64,000 bases of DNA, taken from assembly GCA_009801085.1 (NCBI GenBank), contig VNWV01000006.1, forward strand, positions 1,984,001-2,048,000, given 5' to 3'. Position numbers and translations under genes: made by a program. Shown here one piece after another: positions 9,447-19,454 of the stretch; position 1 is the stretch's first letter, and each line of letters opens with the position of its first letter. Source of the DNA: Lasiodiplodia sp. COLG20. Its lineage: Eukaryota > Ascomycota > Dothideomycetes > Botryosphaeriales > Botryosphaeriaceae. The notes below the pieces were generated by a model. The model made no database searches, was not told the origin of the DNA, and worked only from the letters and a program-made list of their open reading frames with translations.

Positions 9447-12085
9447 GATGGGCGATTCTTTGTCTCCTGAGGACACGGTGGAGGGAGAATTGAGGGAGCG
9501 GAGATGTGCTGGGGAGGAGAAAGCGGAGAAGGCAGCAGAGGTCCAACAAGTACCTGCGAAGCTTGCCTGATCCAGCCACCCCGCGTTGAGCTGTGTACAG
9601 AGTACGTCATGAAGCTAGCTCTGGCCGGCAAGCGGTGGTCTGTGCGTCCATCGGGCGATCAGCCAGGACCTCCCGTTCGCTCCTGCCCATCGATTCCGCC
9701 ACCCCAAATCAACATTCCCATCTCTTACTTTGCCGCGCTTTCCCCGTTGAAGCGCGCAGCTGCAGCGGAGTGCCCGGCGCCAGGCCGGGGTCGGCGCCTC
9801 GAAATAGCATGCCTCGCGATGTGTTGATGGAATGCACATGTCATCCGGGCCCGTAGCAGCGGTGCGCAGTCGTTTTGCGTGTCGAGCTCCGGCATACGGC
9901 CCCGCTGATTGCTGGGTTGTGCCCGTCGCGCCCGCAGCTCCCGTCTTCCATTACATTGTTGTGGCGTCAGTGTCAGGCGCTCCGCCTTAAACTTCCGGTA
10001 ACGGTCGCAACGGTCGTGGCCTGCGAGTAGCCTTCCCACTCACATCTTTCCATAAATCCAACATCTGGATGCATTTGTGCTGTGCGGCTGAAAACTCACT
10101 GGCATCTGCCTCCGGATTACTGCTGCAATTGCCCACCGAGGGGGAGCGTGGCGTCCTGGGCGGGGCGCCGGAGGTCCAGGTCTTCTGCAATCAACTGTGG
10201 CGGTTGTCGACGTCTGAAAACAAGGTGTGCAGTCAAGCTGGATCCTTCGACTGTCGCAGATATGTAGTCAGCCAGGCCAGCAGCGCTTTGCCGTTCCTGG
10301 ATGTTTCTTATCGTCCTCCCTGCCTCCGGCCTCTTTGCACATGACGGCATGCAAGACATTTTACTATGGGCCTGCGAGTCATATTCCACGGATAAAGCCT
10401 GGTCCACTTCGCATTGTCCTAGCTCTCTGCAACCGTCGACGAATCCGCGCCCTCCGCTTTCCTCCGGCGATTCGCACAAGACAAGATGAAGCACTCGCTC
10501 ATCCGCGAACGCACACTAGGTGTTAGGCCCTCCCACATCGGCGCCTCAACCCCCCGAAAACTGCAGTGGTATTTTCCCCGAAGATGCCAGAGCGAGGCCC
10601 CGACTGCTGGCCACGTAAAAGCGCTTCTTCAGAGTTCTCCCGTCGACTCGCATTTCTCCCCGTTCGCACGAGCCAAACGCGACCAACAGCGTTGCTCAAG
10701 CTAGCTCAGCCTCTTGCGTTGCCCTTGCTTCATGTCTCTGAATTTTTTTTCCGGCCTTGACGTGTTCTTTTTCCTTGGGAAACCCGCTGCTTTGATGAGT
10801 TGGCACCTCACTTTCTTTACTTTCCGCACACGGAAAGGTCAGGCAGGCCCTGCAATTTCCTCTTCCATCTACCTTGTCTGCACGTCCTTCTAGGGAACCT
10901 CGTGTTCTACCTTGCACTATCGTTGAATGGACCTGCGCTTCGCTCGTTCCGCCGCCGCCTGCCTTTTCAACTCGCTGAGCGCCTCCACTTTTGCGTCCGT
11001 CATTTGCCGTTCAATTCGCTACTGGAAACCCCCGACCACGTCTTTATTTTTCTAAAAGCCGACCCATTTATCTGCATAGGTTGTACAGGAATCCGCTACC
11101 CCGGATCTCCATGCCTGTTTAGCCCCAGGGATCTGCGTTGGCTAAAATTAAAGGTGAGCATATCCAAAACGCTGTCTTTCTCGAGATTCTTCATGGACCG
11201 GATTCATTCATACACCATCGAAGCCGGCTCATTGGAGTCTACTACTGGCTGTGCTGGTCAGCGACATGATGGTTTGTTCCAGTTATCTGGACGGGGGTTA
11301 CAGAGGCCTTTCAGCATTGCTTAATTCGAAATATACCCCAGCGCAGGCGGCGGAGATGACCCATGGCACTAAAAATATCCGGCACAGAGGCCCACCATTC
11401 GTTCCCCAGATTCGCGTTATCAAACTGTGTCAAAGTGTCCAGGAGGGATAAGGGCATGGTGAGGATGGTCCAACACGCTGCAAACACGTCTCGCAAACTG
11501 CACAAATTTGTGCAGCTGTCATCTGAAGAGGATTATGATGGGGCCGCGTGCAAGACCTCACTTGTCAACACGTTTTTGGGGTTGCCAAGCCACTCGTCTC
11601 TCAATCACTTGCACGCTGTTGATCACAAGCTTACTTGAATTTGGGCTCATGCGTTTGTTTAGGAAAACCTTCACCTGTCTTGCGCAATCTGTTGCCCCGA
11701 AAGGCAATTCACTCAACACCGTGAATTTTCGCCAACGCTTGCCTCACGGGCACCAACAAGCGCAAGCATCATCCAATCGCAGCTTATCTTCTCGCCACCT
11801 GCGCACCTCTTCCTTTCCATGCGGCCTCACTGAACACAACGCTCCACTTCAGTCACTCGCCAAGAGGAAAGCTCTACACCCGACCGCCGCGGAACGAGGC
11901 TGGACCTCATTGGACCAGCCGAGCAGCCGCATCCAGTCCTCCTCACTCCAAGCTCTTCTCCATCAGCCAACCAAAATCCGTGTCAGTGGAGCCTGACCTG
12001 ACGATCCGCGCATAATCCGATCCCGACTGCCCGACCAACCAATATCGCACAGCTAAATCCGATCCACACCATCCGGCTCGTCGCC
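9447..12085. other. 2.6-kb intergenic region with pyrimidine-rich leader
   Basis: Contains the opsin promoter on its left. From about 10500 to 12080 the plus strand is strikingly C/T-rich, as in long fungal 5' leaders. Overlapping open frames such as 10800-11324 are side products of that composition. No RNA gene or repeat recognised. Confidence 0.5.
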
Positions 12086-12790
12086 ATGCAGCCACCCATG
12101 TCAGACAAAAGTAACCAAAAGGTTCCTAAGAGCAACCAGGTCAACGGCGACAACGACAGCCGCAACCGTTCCCAGTCACCGACTGCCAGTCTCGAGCCAT
12201 GCGAGCATTGCGGCGAGCAGTATTGTACGGACGTCGTGGTTGACACTGCCGAAGTAGCTCTGCAATGCAAACCTACGACGGTTGTCATCTCTCATTCCGC
12301 ACCTTCGACTCCAGCCAAGCCTCTCCGCAAGAAGCGTAAGCTGGATTCTCTAGTGTCGAAGGCGAAGGAGCAGGCCGGTAGGTTTGTGCCATTTACCCAT
12401 GTCCGGCATGTGTTCGCTTACTCCGCGGCAGACTCTGATACAAGCTTGGAGCACTCTCCAGTCAGCGATATTGCTACCGAACCTGACGATTCCATTACCT
12501 ACCCTCTGGCAGTGCAGCCGGTCGCAACACCCACGAGATCCCAGGACGCGAGGAAATTGAAACTCCAGATTCCTGCCGATGGCTTCATCGAACGCGACTT
12601 CGCATCCTCCCCGCAACAGATTGATTCCGGTCTAGCCGTCCAGGACTTGTCACCAAGCCTTTTCGGCATGGACCCGAGGTCGCCGGAACGACGGAAGTTG
12701 GATGAACTTCACGAGGGCGTGAAGATCATCTACAAAAACAGGACCCCCACCAAAAAGTCTTCCAGGTTGTCTTTCTTGAGGCGCACGTAG
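12086..12790 (+). CDS. Hypothetical disordered protein with CxxC motif and basic NLS-like stretch
   Basis: Single open frame of 234 residues, not recognised as a known family. Visible elements are a Ser/Asn/Gln-rich N-terminus, the cysteine cluster CEHCGEQYC near residues 39-47 (possibly metal-binding, but only one half-site), and a basic PLRKKRKL patch near 80-87 that could be a nuclear localisation signal. A Ser/Pro/Asp-rich middle follows, and the C-terminus is basic (KNRTPTKKSSRLSFLRRT). Codon use and amino-acid mix look like real fungal coding sequence, unlike the surrounding leader. The ATG is in CGCC context. Neighbours are unrelated. Moderately sure it is a gene; function unknown. Confidence 0.6.
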   Translation: MQPPMSDKSNQKVPKSNQVNGDNDSRNRSQSPTASLEPCEHCGEQYCTDVVVDTAEVALQCKPTTVVISHSAPSTPAKPLRKKRKLDSLVSKAKEQAGRFVPFTHVRHVFAYSAADSDTSLEHSPVSDIATEPDDSITYPLAVQPVATPTRSQDARKLKLQIPADGFIERDFASSPQQIDSGLAVQDLSPSLFGMDPRSPERRKLDELHEGVKIIYKNRTPTKKSSRLSFLRRT

Positions 12791-14995
12791 GGCAGGTCGG
12801 TCGGAAACTCAGGCGCGGGTGGTTTCATGTTTTTGGGCGTTTGTTGAGGGAGGGACAGTTTGACGTACGTGGTCAAGATACCCTCGGCGGCATGATTTGG
12901 CTTACATCATCCCGCGAAAATTTCCTTGCGCACATGTATCACGGTTGCTCCGAGTCGGATATGGAGCAAATTTCCTTTTTGTCTTTCTGCGCCGGCGCAC
13001 ATCATGCAAGGCCGGGTCATACGACATGAAAAGCACTGCAACCTCGCCTAGCAGCAGCAGCGGGGAAGCCGGAGGGTTCATCCATATGCACAATTAGATC
13101 CACAACAGGTGAAAAAAAAGTACATTTTCTAAGACATTCCCCTCCCGGACTATGAAGGACAATTGTCTCTGATACTTTGATCTATTCACGCATTGTGGAA
13201 AGACACATCTATACCAGGAAAATTCCTCCCACTGCTAACCTATGAAGCATCGGCGTTCTCCATCCGGCTCAAATCTCCGAATCCCATGTATGTAGAGCCT
13301 TCTCCATTGTATCTTGCCAAAGATATCGCACCCGATTTGCTCGGAAGTCCACGGATTGTACAATCTCAAAAGGTACTTACATCGTGAAACTCACTTCCAT
13401 TCACATGAAGAAGGAGTGAGCATGTTTCAGGAGATGCAGAAGGATTAAATCTTCTGCAACCCAATGGGCGGAGTAAAAATATCATTGGTTATGCACGGCT
13501 GCCGTACTCTTGCAAGGTTCGAGGGACAAGGAGAGCAGGAAATCCTACAGTCACCATGCGTAGCAACAATTGCCACGCTGCACAAATGTTGGTGTATTCA
13601 TAATAGCGCATCACGTGTACTGAGGATGTGCATTCAAGCATACTTGACGTATTAAGCTCCACGGGGGTTGCTGTGCCTGACACAAACAGGCTGTGAAAGG
13701 GCTCGTATAAAGCCTCTCTGCCGCCTCGGCAGGGCAAGCTTCGAAAAGCTTTTTTGGCGAAGGAACGACCCGCAGCACCGAAAAGGCCCGAACCTAGCTC
13801 CCTTCCTTGGATCCTGCGTCGGGATTTCAGCGCAGGTCATTGACTGCTTCAGTAAGGTGACATGCGGGTAGCGACGTGGGTGGGCCTTGGCATGGCTGGC
13901 AGCATGACTGAAGAACACCAAACCTCGCCCCGCTCGGGTCACTCCCCAGCTTCGTCCTCGGGCTCCATGACGTTCCATCTCCATAACGACGCAATTGCGG
14001 CCACGAAGTGCGGGAAAACGTGCCGGCATCAGCATGTCGCTTCCATCTACATCTCTCGGATCTGCGCCGCCTTCAGCTCGGTGTATCTCGGCCAACCCAG
14101 TCACGAGTGCGAGCTGACCCGCTGCAGGCAATGCTGGTCTTGAATCCACGCGCCTGCCCGTCGCTGGGACTCTGCGAACCACGGTCGCATCCCGGTTACC
14201 TGGTAGTGCACACATCCTCGCCCTATGCAGGTTCGCTCCCGCGAACCGCTAAATTCGCAGCTCCACCGCGGTACTGCATGCGAAGCGCCAGGCACGACTC
14301 GCGGCACTTCGACCCAGCCAGCCTCGCATCCATTAGAGGAGTCATCATCTATGCCGGAGCGTTGCATTGCTGCGGCGCAGAGCCCTGGCTTCCAGCACCT
14401 TGGTGTCCTCGCATACGGCTGAGGGCCTCAAACGAGCAACGGGCGGAGGAGCAAAATCTGCTGACGGCGGGGATCGCCGGCCTCAGGCCCGTGCTGGACT
14501 GGGCCTGGTGCCGTTGTGTCAGCAAAAATACGACTGGCGAGCGACTCCAGCGAGACCACACACCCATACATTCACCACACTGGTGTTGCGAACCACGGGA
14601 CAGCGTCCCCGTGGGACCGTACCCTGCCCAGTCCACGTCAGGCGCTCGTTTGAGGCGCGGCATTATAAAAAGCCAGCGGGGCGTTCTTGCTCTGCCATGG
14701 TGAATGAGTGGGCCGGCAGTTTCGGTTAGCGTCAGAAAACCATCAAGGTGCTCAAGTGTTATACGCCATCTTCAGCCGCGACTTTCGTCCTCCACTCTCC
14801 TACTAAAGCCAAGCCGCCGCCGCGCCCCGACGAGCAATCCAAGACCTCTTAAGCCTGCCATCCTTCGTTGATCGCCGACCTCGTTCGAGCGCCGGCGAAG
14901 CACCTACCTCCCCACTATCAGGCTCAAGCCTTAAAAAAATCCCGCTGCCACCTACAATTCGTTACACAGCCACGCATCTACCCGCCCCAGCAACC
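12791..14995. other. 2.2-kb intergenic region upstream of zinc transporter
   Basis: Contains the 3' flank of the disordered-protein gene and the promoter and leader of the ZIP gene. A GC-rich 231-codon frame at 14008-14703 has no credible composition and overlaps frames in other phases. No clear zinc-responsive element was recognised. Confidence 0.5.
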
Positions 14996-16267
14996 ATGTC
15001 GGTCGTTGAGAATGCCCTCGGCGTTGCACACTTGGTGCTGCGCCAGGACTCCGCCGAGTCCGGCGCCTCTGGGTCCGTGCCTGAGGACCTCATTGGTACT
15101 CCCGGCTACTGTGACACCAGCAACGAGTACGACGGAAGAATGGGCGTGAGGATCTCGTCCATCTTCGTCATTCTGGTTGGCTCTCTGCTCGGTAAGTACT
15201 TATCCCCATTGCCCCGAAAATTTCTCCAGATGCTAACTTTCGACCAGGTGCTTGGTTCCCCGTCTGGGCGCGCCGCCATGCGGGTTCCAACATGCCCGAG
15301 TGGCCCTTCTTCGTCGCCAAGTTCTTTGGTTCCGGTGTCATCATTGCAACCGCCTTCATTCATGTAAGTAGACCCCCTCAAAATCGACTTGAAAATCAGT
15401 TACTAACAGTGTTACCAGCTGCTTGCGCCCGCTGTCGAGGCTCTCACCAATGAGTGCTTGACCGGCCCCATCACCGAATATGACTGGGCTGAGGGCATTG
15501 TCCTCATGACCGTCATGGTGCTCTTCTTCGTCGAGCTCATGGCCATGCGCTACGCTCACTTCAACGGCCACAACCACGGCCACGAAGACGTCGAGGCCCA
15601 TGGTCACGCCATGGCCACCACCAAGGACGACGTTGATATGCACAACAAGAGCGCCGACAGCATTGAGCCCGCCTCGGCCACGCCCGGCCAAGACCACCTC
15701 GGCCACAGCCGTGAACACGCCGCCAACGAGGACTTCAAAGAGGACTGGGAGAACAAGGGTCTGTTGCCTGAGTCATACGCCGCTCAGCTCACCGCCATTT
15801 TCATCCTTGAGTTCGGCGTTATCTTCCACTCAATCTTCATCGGTCTGACGCTCGCCGTCTCGGGTGAGGAGTTCACCACCCTGTACATTGTCCTCGTCTT
15901 CCACCAGACCTTCGAGGGTCTCGGTCTCGGTTCTCGTCTGTCTGCCGTCCCCTGGCCCAAGAGCAAGCGCTGGACGCCCTACCTGCTTGCCATCGGCTTT
16001 GGTATCTCGACTCCCATCGCCATCGCTATCGGCCTCGGTGTCCGCAGCAGCTTCGCTCCTGAGAGCCAGACCTCGCTCATCGCCAACGGCGTCTTCGACT
16101 CCATCTCGGCCGGCATTCTCATCTACACTGGCCTCGTCGAGCTCATGGCTCACGAGTTCATGTTCTCTCCGAGCATGGCCAAGGCTCCCATCAAGAAGGT
16201 CATCTCTGCCTTCGTCTTGATGTGCCTGGGCGCCGGCCTGATGGCGCTTCTTGGCAAGTGGGCGTAA
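14996..16267 (+). CDS. ZIP-family zinc/iron transporter (Zrt-like)
   Basis: Three exons (14996-15191, 15248-15363, 15419-16267) give 386 residues. Introns are 56 and 55 nt with GTAAGT donors, GCTAAC or ACTAAC branch sites and CAG acceptors. The protein has about eight membrane helices and an extracytoplasmic N-terminus. A His-rich cytoplasmic loop lies between helices 3 and 4 (HFNGHNHGHEDVEAHGHA, about residues 151-168). Helix 4 has HSIFIGLTLAV (His241) and helix 5 has HQTFEGLGLGSR (His266, Glu270), the paired His-containing metal path of ZIP transporters. It should import zinc, possibly iron, into the cytosol, most likely at the plasma membrane as in yeast Zrt1/Zrt2. Start context CAACCATGTC is good. 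High- versus low-affinity type cannot be told from sequence. Confidence 0.95.
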
Positions 16268-17548
16268 GCCTGCAGGAGAAGTGAAGAGGCGTGTATGATA
16301 TGAGGTTCTGGTGGATTCGTGCTTTGGTTTCTTTTACAAAGAGGTTTCGGCGCCTGGTGCTCCTGATCAAAAAGGTACAAAAGGATTCGGACTGGACTTG
16401 GGATAATAGGGATCACCACTGCATATGGGCGGGGCTTACAGATGCGTGACTGGGGATAGACTGCTTTCTTCTTGCTCTCTTTGCTTATTACCCATCCCCA
16501 TTAATGACTTACGGAAGGATACCACCTCTTGCTACATAGAGAAAGGAAAGGAATTGGCTCTCTCATTAAAAAATTTTATTGCTATTCATCACTTGTCTTT
16601 ATGATGTCTTGCTTTGAAGTCATGTTGTACAGTTCGCCGAGATGGCAATGCGATCGCACTACCAATGTTACAGGTATTCATTGTCTCACAAACAATGCCT
16701 GTGAGGTTTGACGTCGGGCGCTGCTAGTCTCAGGGACGCAAAGGCGCCGGTTACGTGGCGGCGTTACGCTTGACACCGTTAGGGTGCCAGTCTTCCAGTA
16801 CGAGTACCAGTTGGGCGAAGTAACGTTCTTTCCTCGAAGCAACGCGAAGTAACATATTCCTTTGTGAAGTAACATCTGTTTCGTGCGCCCTCCTATTGGC
16901 AACCGTACCCAATGTAAGACTTGCCGCTATATGCTAAGCGCGAATACAGGGTATAGTGTTCTTTGAGGTCAGTGTTCTAGAACAAAGTGTTGAGGCCTAT
17001 AAATTAGATGGAGGAGCGACTGGTTACTGGTAGATTTAAACTCAATTTTCGCATGCAAAGACTGGATGATAAAATACAAAAACATCATTAGAAATCATTA
17101 TGTTATTTGAAGGTTGATGGAGGGCGGGATTAAACCGCGGTTGGCGTTCTGCAGCTATTCTTGAATTAAAAAATTAAAAATAAAAAAAAGTCATGCGCGA
17201 AGCGAGACATTGAACGTTTGTCAGCATTAGCATATCAAAGGAAATCAAAGTACGAAAAGACGGCAGCGAATCGGATGGCGCAAACGGCAGAAGTCACGGC
17301 CTCCTTTGGGTGGTGGGGTGGTGTCGGGAAGGGGTTTTTGTTCCCCACATCAATCCAGGTACCTCACTCCCGAACTGCCCCTCCATCGTCGTCATCGGCA
17401 GACGGGAGCCGCACCCCCTCCTCCCTCTTCCGCAGCAGAGGAAAAAAAAAGTTGCTCCACGTCCGAGTTGTCTACAAAACCAGTCCACGACCCCGCATAG
17501 CATTTTCCCCAAGATGCGAGAACCCAATTCCTCAGCAAAAACACCATC
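16268..17548. other. Intergenic region, partly AT-rich
   Basis: 3' flank of the ZIP gene and promoter of the maleylacetate reductase. The stretch 16550-17200 is more AT-rich than its surroundings and holds four GAAG(T/C)AAC units at 16817, 16836, 16846 and 16866. No coding frame is convincing. Confidence 0.5.
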
Positions 17549-18795
17549 ATGACGACGACCACCATGCAACCATTCGAGTACAACGCCAGCCCGGCCCGCG
17601 TCATCTTCGGCCCCGGCACCTTGAAGCAGCTCCCCGCCGAGCTCGCCCGCTTGCGCGTCGCCGCGCCGCTGCTGCTCAGCACGCCGCAGCAGCTCTCGCA
17701 AGCGGAATCGCTCCAATCCCTCCTCCTCTCTTCCTCTGCTTCTTCCTCCTCGTCCTCCTCCTCCGGCCCGGATAAGCCCATCACCCCGGCCGGCATCTTC
17801 GCCGAAGCCACCATGCACACGCCGACGTCCGTCACCGAGCGCGCGCTGGAGGTTGTTCGCGCCTCGCGCGCCGACGCCGTCGTGTCGGTCGGTGGGGGGA
17901 GTACGATTGGGCTGGGTAAGGCGCTGGCGGTGCGGACGGGGCTGCCGCACGTGTGCGTGCCGACGACGTATGCGGGGAGCGAGATGACGCCGATTTTGGG
18001 GGAGACGAGCGAGGAAGGCGGGAAGAAAGCGAAGACGACGAGGAGCGATCCGAAGATTTTGCCCGGGACGGTGATTTACGACGTCGAGTTAACGATGACG
18101 CTGCCGGCCGGGCTGAGCGCGACGAGTGGGGTTAATGCTATTGCGCATGCTGGTATGATATTTTAGGAGAGGGGGAGGAGGGGGGAAGCACATCACGCAT
18201 CCCCTCCAACCATATACACACACAAAGCTAACACATCACGCCCGCAGTCGAAGCCCTCTACGCCCGCAACACCAACCCCATCATCACCCTCCTCGCCCTC
18301 GAAGGCACAAACGCCCTCGCCACCTCCCTCCCCACCATCATCCAGAACCCATCCGACACCCCCGCCCGCACCTCCGCGCAGTACGGCGCCTGGCTCTGCG
18401 GCACCTGCCTCGGCAGCGTCGGCATGGCCCTGCACCACAAGCTCTGCCACGCCCTCGGCGGCACCCTCGACCTGCCCCACGCCGAGACCCACACCATCGT
18501 CCTGCCGCACGCGCTGGCGTACAACGCGCCCGCATTGCCCGAGGAGACGCTGCGGAGGTTGGCGGATGCGTTGCCGGGCAGCGAGGGGGACCCGGTGAGG
18601 GGGTTGAATGTGTTGCTTGGAAGGTTGGGGGTCAAGAGGGCGTTGAGGGATTTGGGCATGGAGGAGAAAGGGATCGATGTGGTGGCGGATGTCGCGGTGA
18701 AGAATCCGTATTGGAATCCGAGGCCGGTGGAGAGGGAGGGGGTGAGGGAGTTGATAAGGAGGGCGAGGGCGGGGGAGGAGGCGAGGGCGATGTAG
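17549..18795 (+). CDS. Maleylacetate reductase (iron-containing alcohol dehydrogenase family)
   Basis: Two exons (17549-18152, 18248-18795) give 383 residues. The intron has a GTATGA donor and a GCAG acceptor, and joining restores the block GVNAIAHA-VEALYA. The enzyme reduces maleylacetate to 3-oxoadipate with NAD(P)H in the hydroxyquinol/resorcinol branch of aromatic catabolism. Evidence: the nucleotide-binding GGGST at 115-119, PTTYAGSE at 138-145, and metal or active-site His residues in HHKLCHALGG (264-273) and LPHAETHTIVLPHA (about 277-290). Asn instead of Asp in the SGVNAIAHA block is typical of maleylacetate reductases rather than true Fe-ADHs. A Ser-rich insert (about residues 61-72) is unusual. 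No ring-cleaving dioxygenase or hydroxylase is adjacent, so the pathway is not clustered here. Cytosolic. Confidence 0.9.
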
Positions 18796-19454
18796 AGGGG
18801 GAGATGGAGGGGATTGGGCTGTATGGGGAGGTTTGTGGGCTTGAGGTGAGGGATGGGGGATGATTTGCGGATAGGTGGGGGTTTTTTTTGGGGGGCTTTC
18901 AGCATGACGAGCTTCAGAGAGATTGAGCTCGGTGTGTTTGTGAAGACGATGGCTTTGAGGGTAATGGCTCTTTATCCGTTCTATCGCACATGAATGTCTA
19001 CTGAAACGTGTCCCAGGAAACTGCTTTGGACGTATTTTCTCAGCAGAGTAGTAGTCATAACTAGAGTCTCTGCGCTCACGGAAGCATGATCAAGTGAGCT
19101 TCTTCCGTAAGTCTCTCTGTGTTGCCGAAGTATTGATGTTCAGTTGTTTCTCTCAAATTGGGTAGAACTTAGTGTTTACGAACAGTTTTGACTTGCTTCT
19201 AGAAAAGCGCGTATTGTTCGCACTAATTCGGGACGCGGTGACGTGACAGCGGAATGAAATTTCTGTCAAATGACAGTCAGTATCTTGTTGGACTGCAGTT
19301 AAAGAGGCAGTGACAGCTACAGTCGTCCATGGATCAAAAGCGCCGCGCCTCTCGCCGGCGTATACATATCACTTCAACACCACTTTTCTTCCGCCAGCTC
19401 TCATCACCACATCTTTCTCGACGCACAGAGGCCTCCGCCTCATCATCACCATCA
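18796..19454. other. Intergenic region
   Basis: 3' flank of the reductase gene and promoter/leader of the His/Cys-rich gene. The last 126 bp stay open in the downstream frame but probably form leader. Nothing else seen. Confidence 0.5.

Noticed and set aside
10800..11324. 174-codon plus-strand frame
   Set aside because: Lies in the pyrimidine-rich leader region; Leu/Pro/Phe/Ser bias expected from C/T-rich DNA, no domain.
14008..14703. 231-codon plus-strand frame
   Set aside because: Arg/Ser/Pro/Cys-biased, overlapped by equally long frames in other phases, no recognisable motif; probably promoter DNA.
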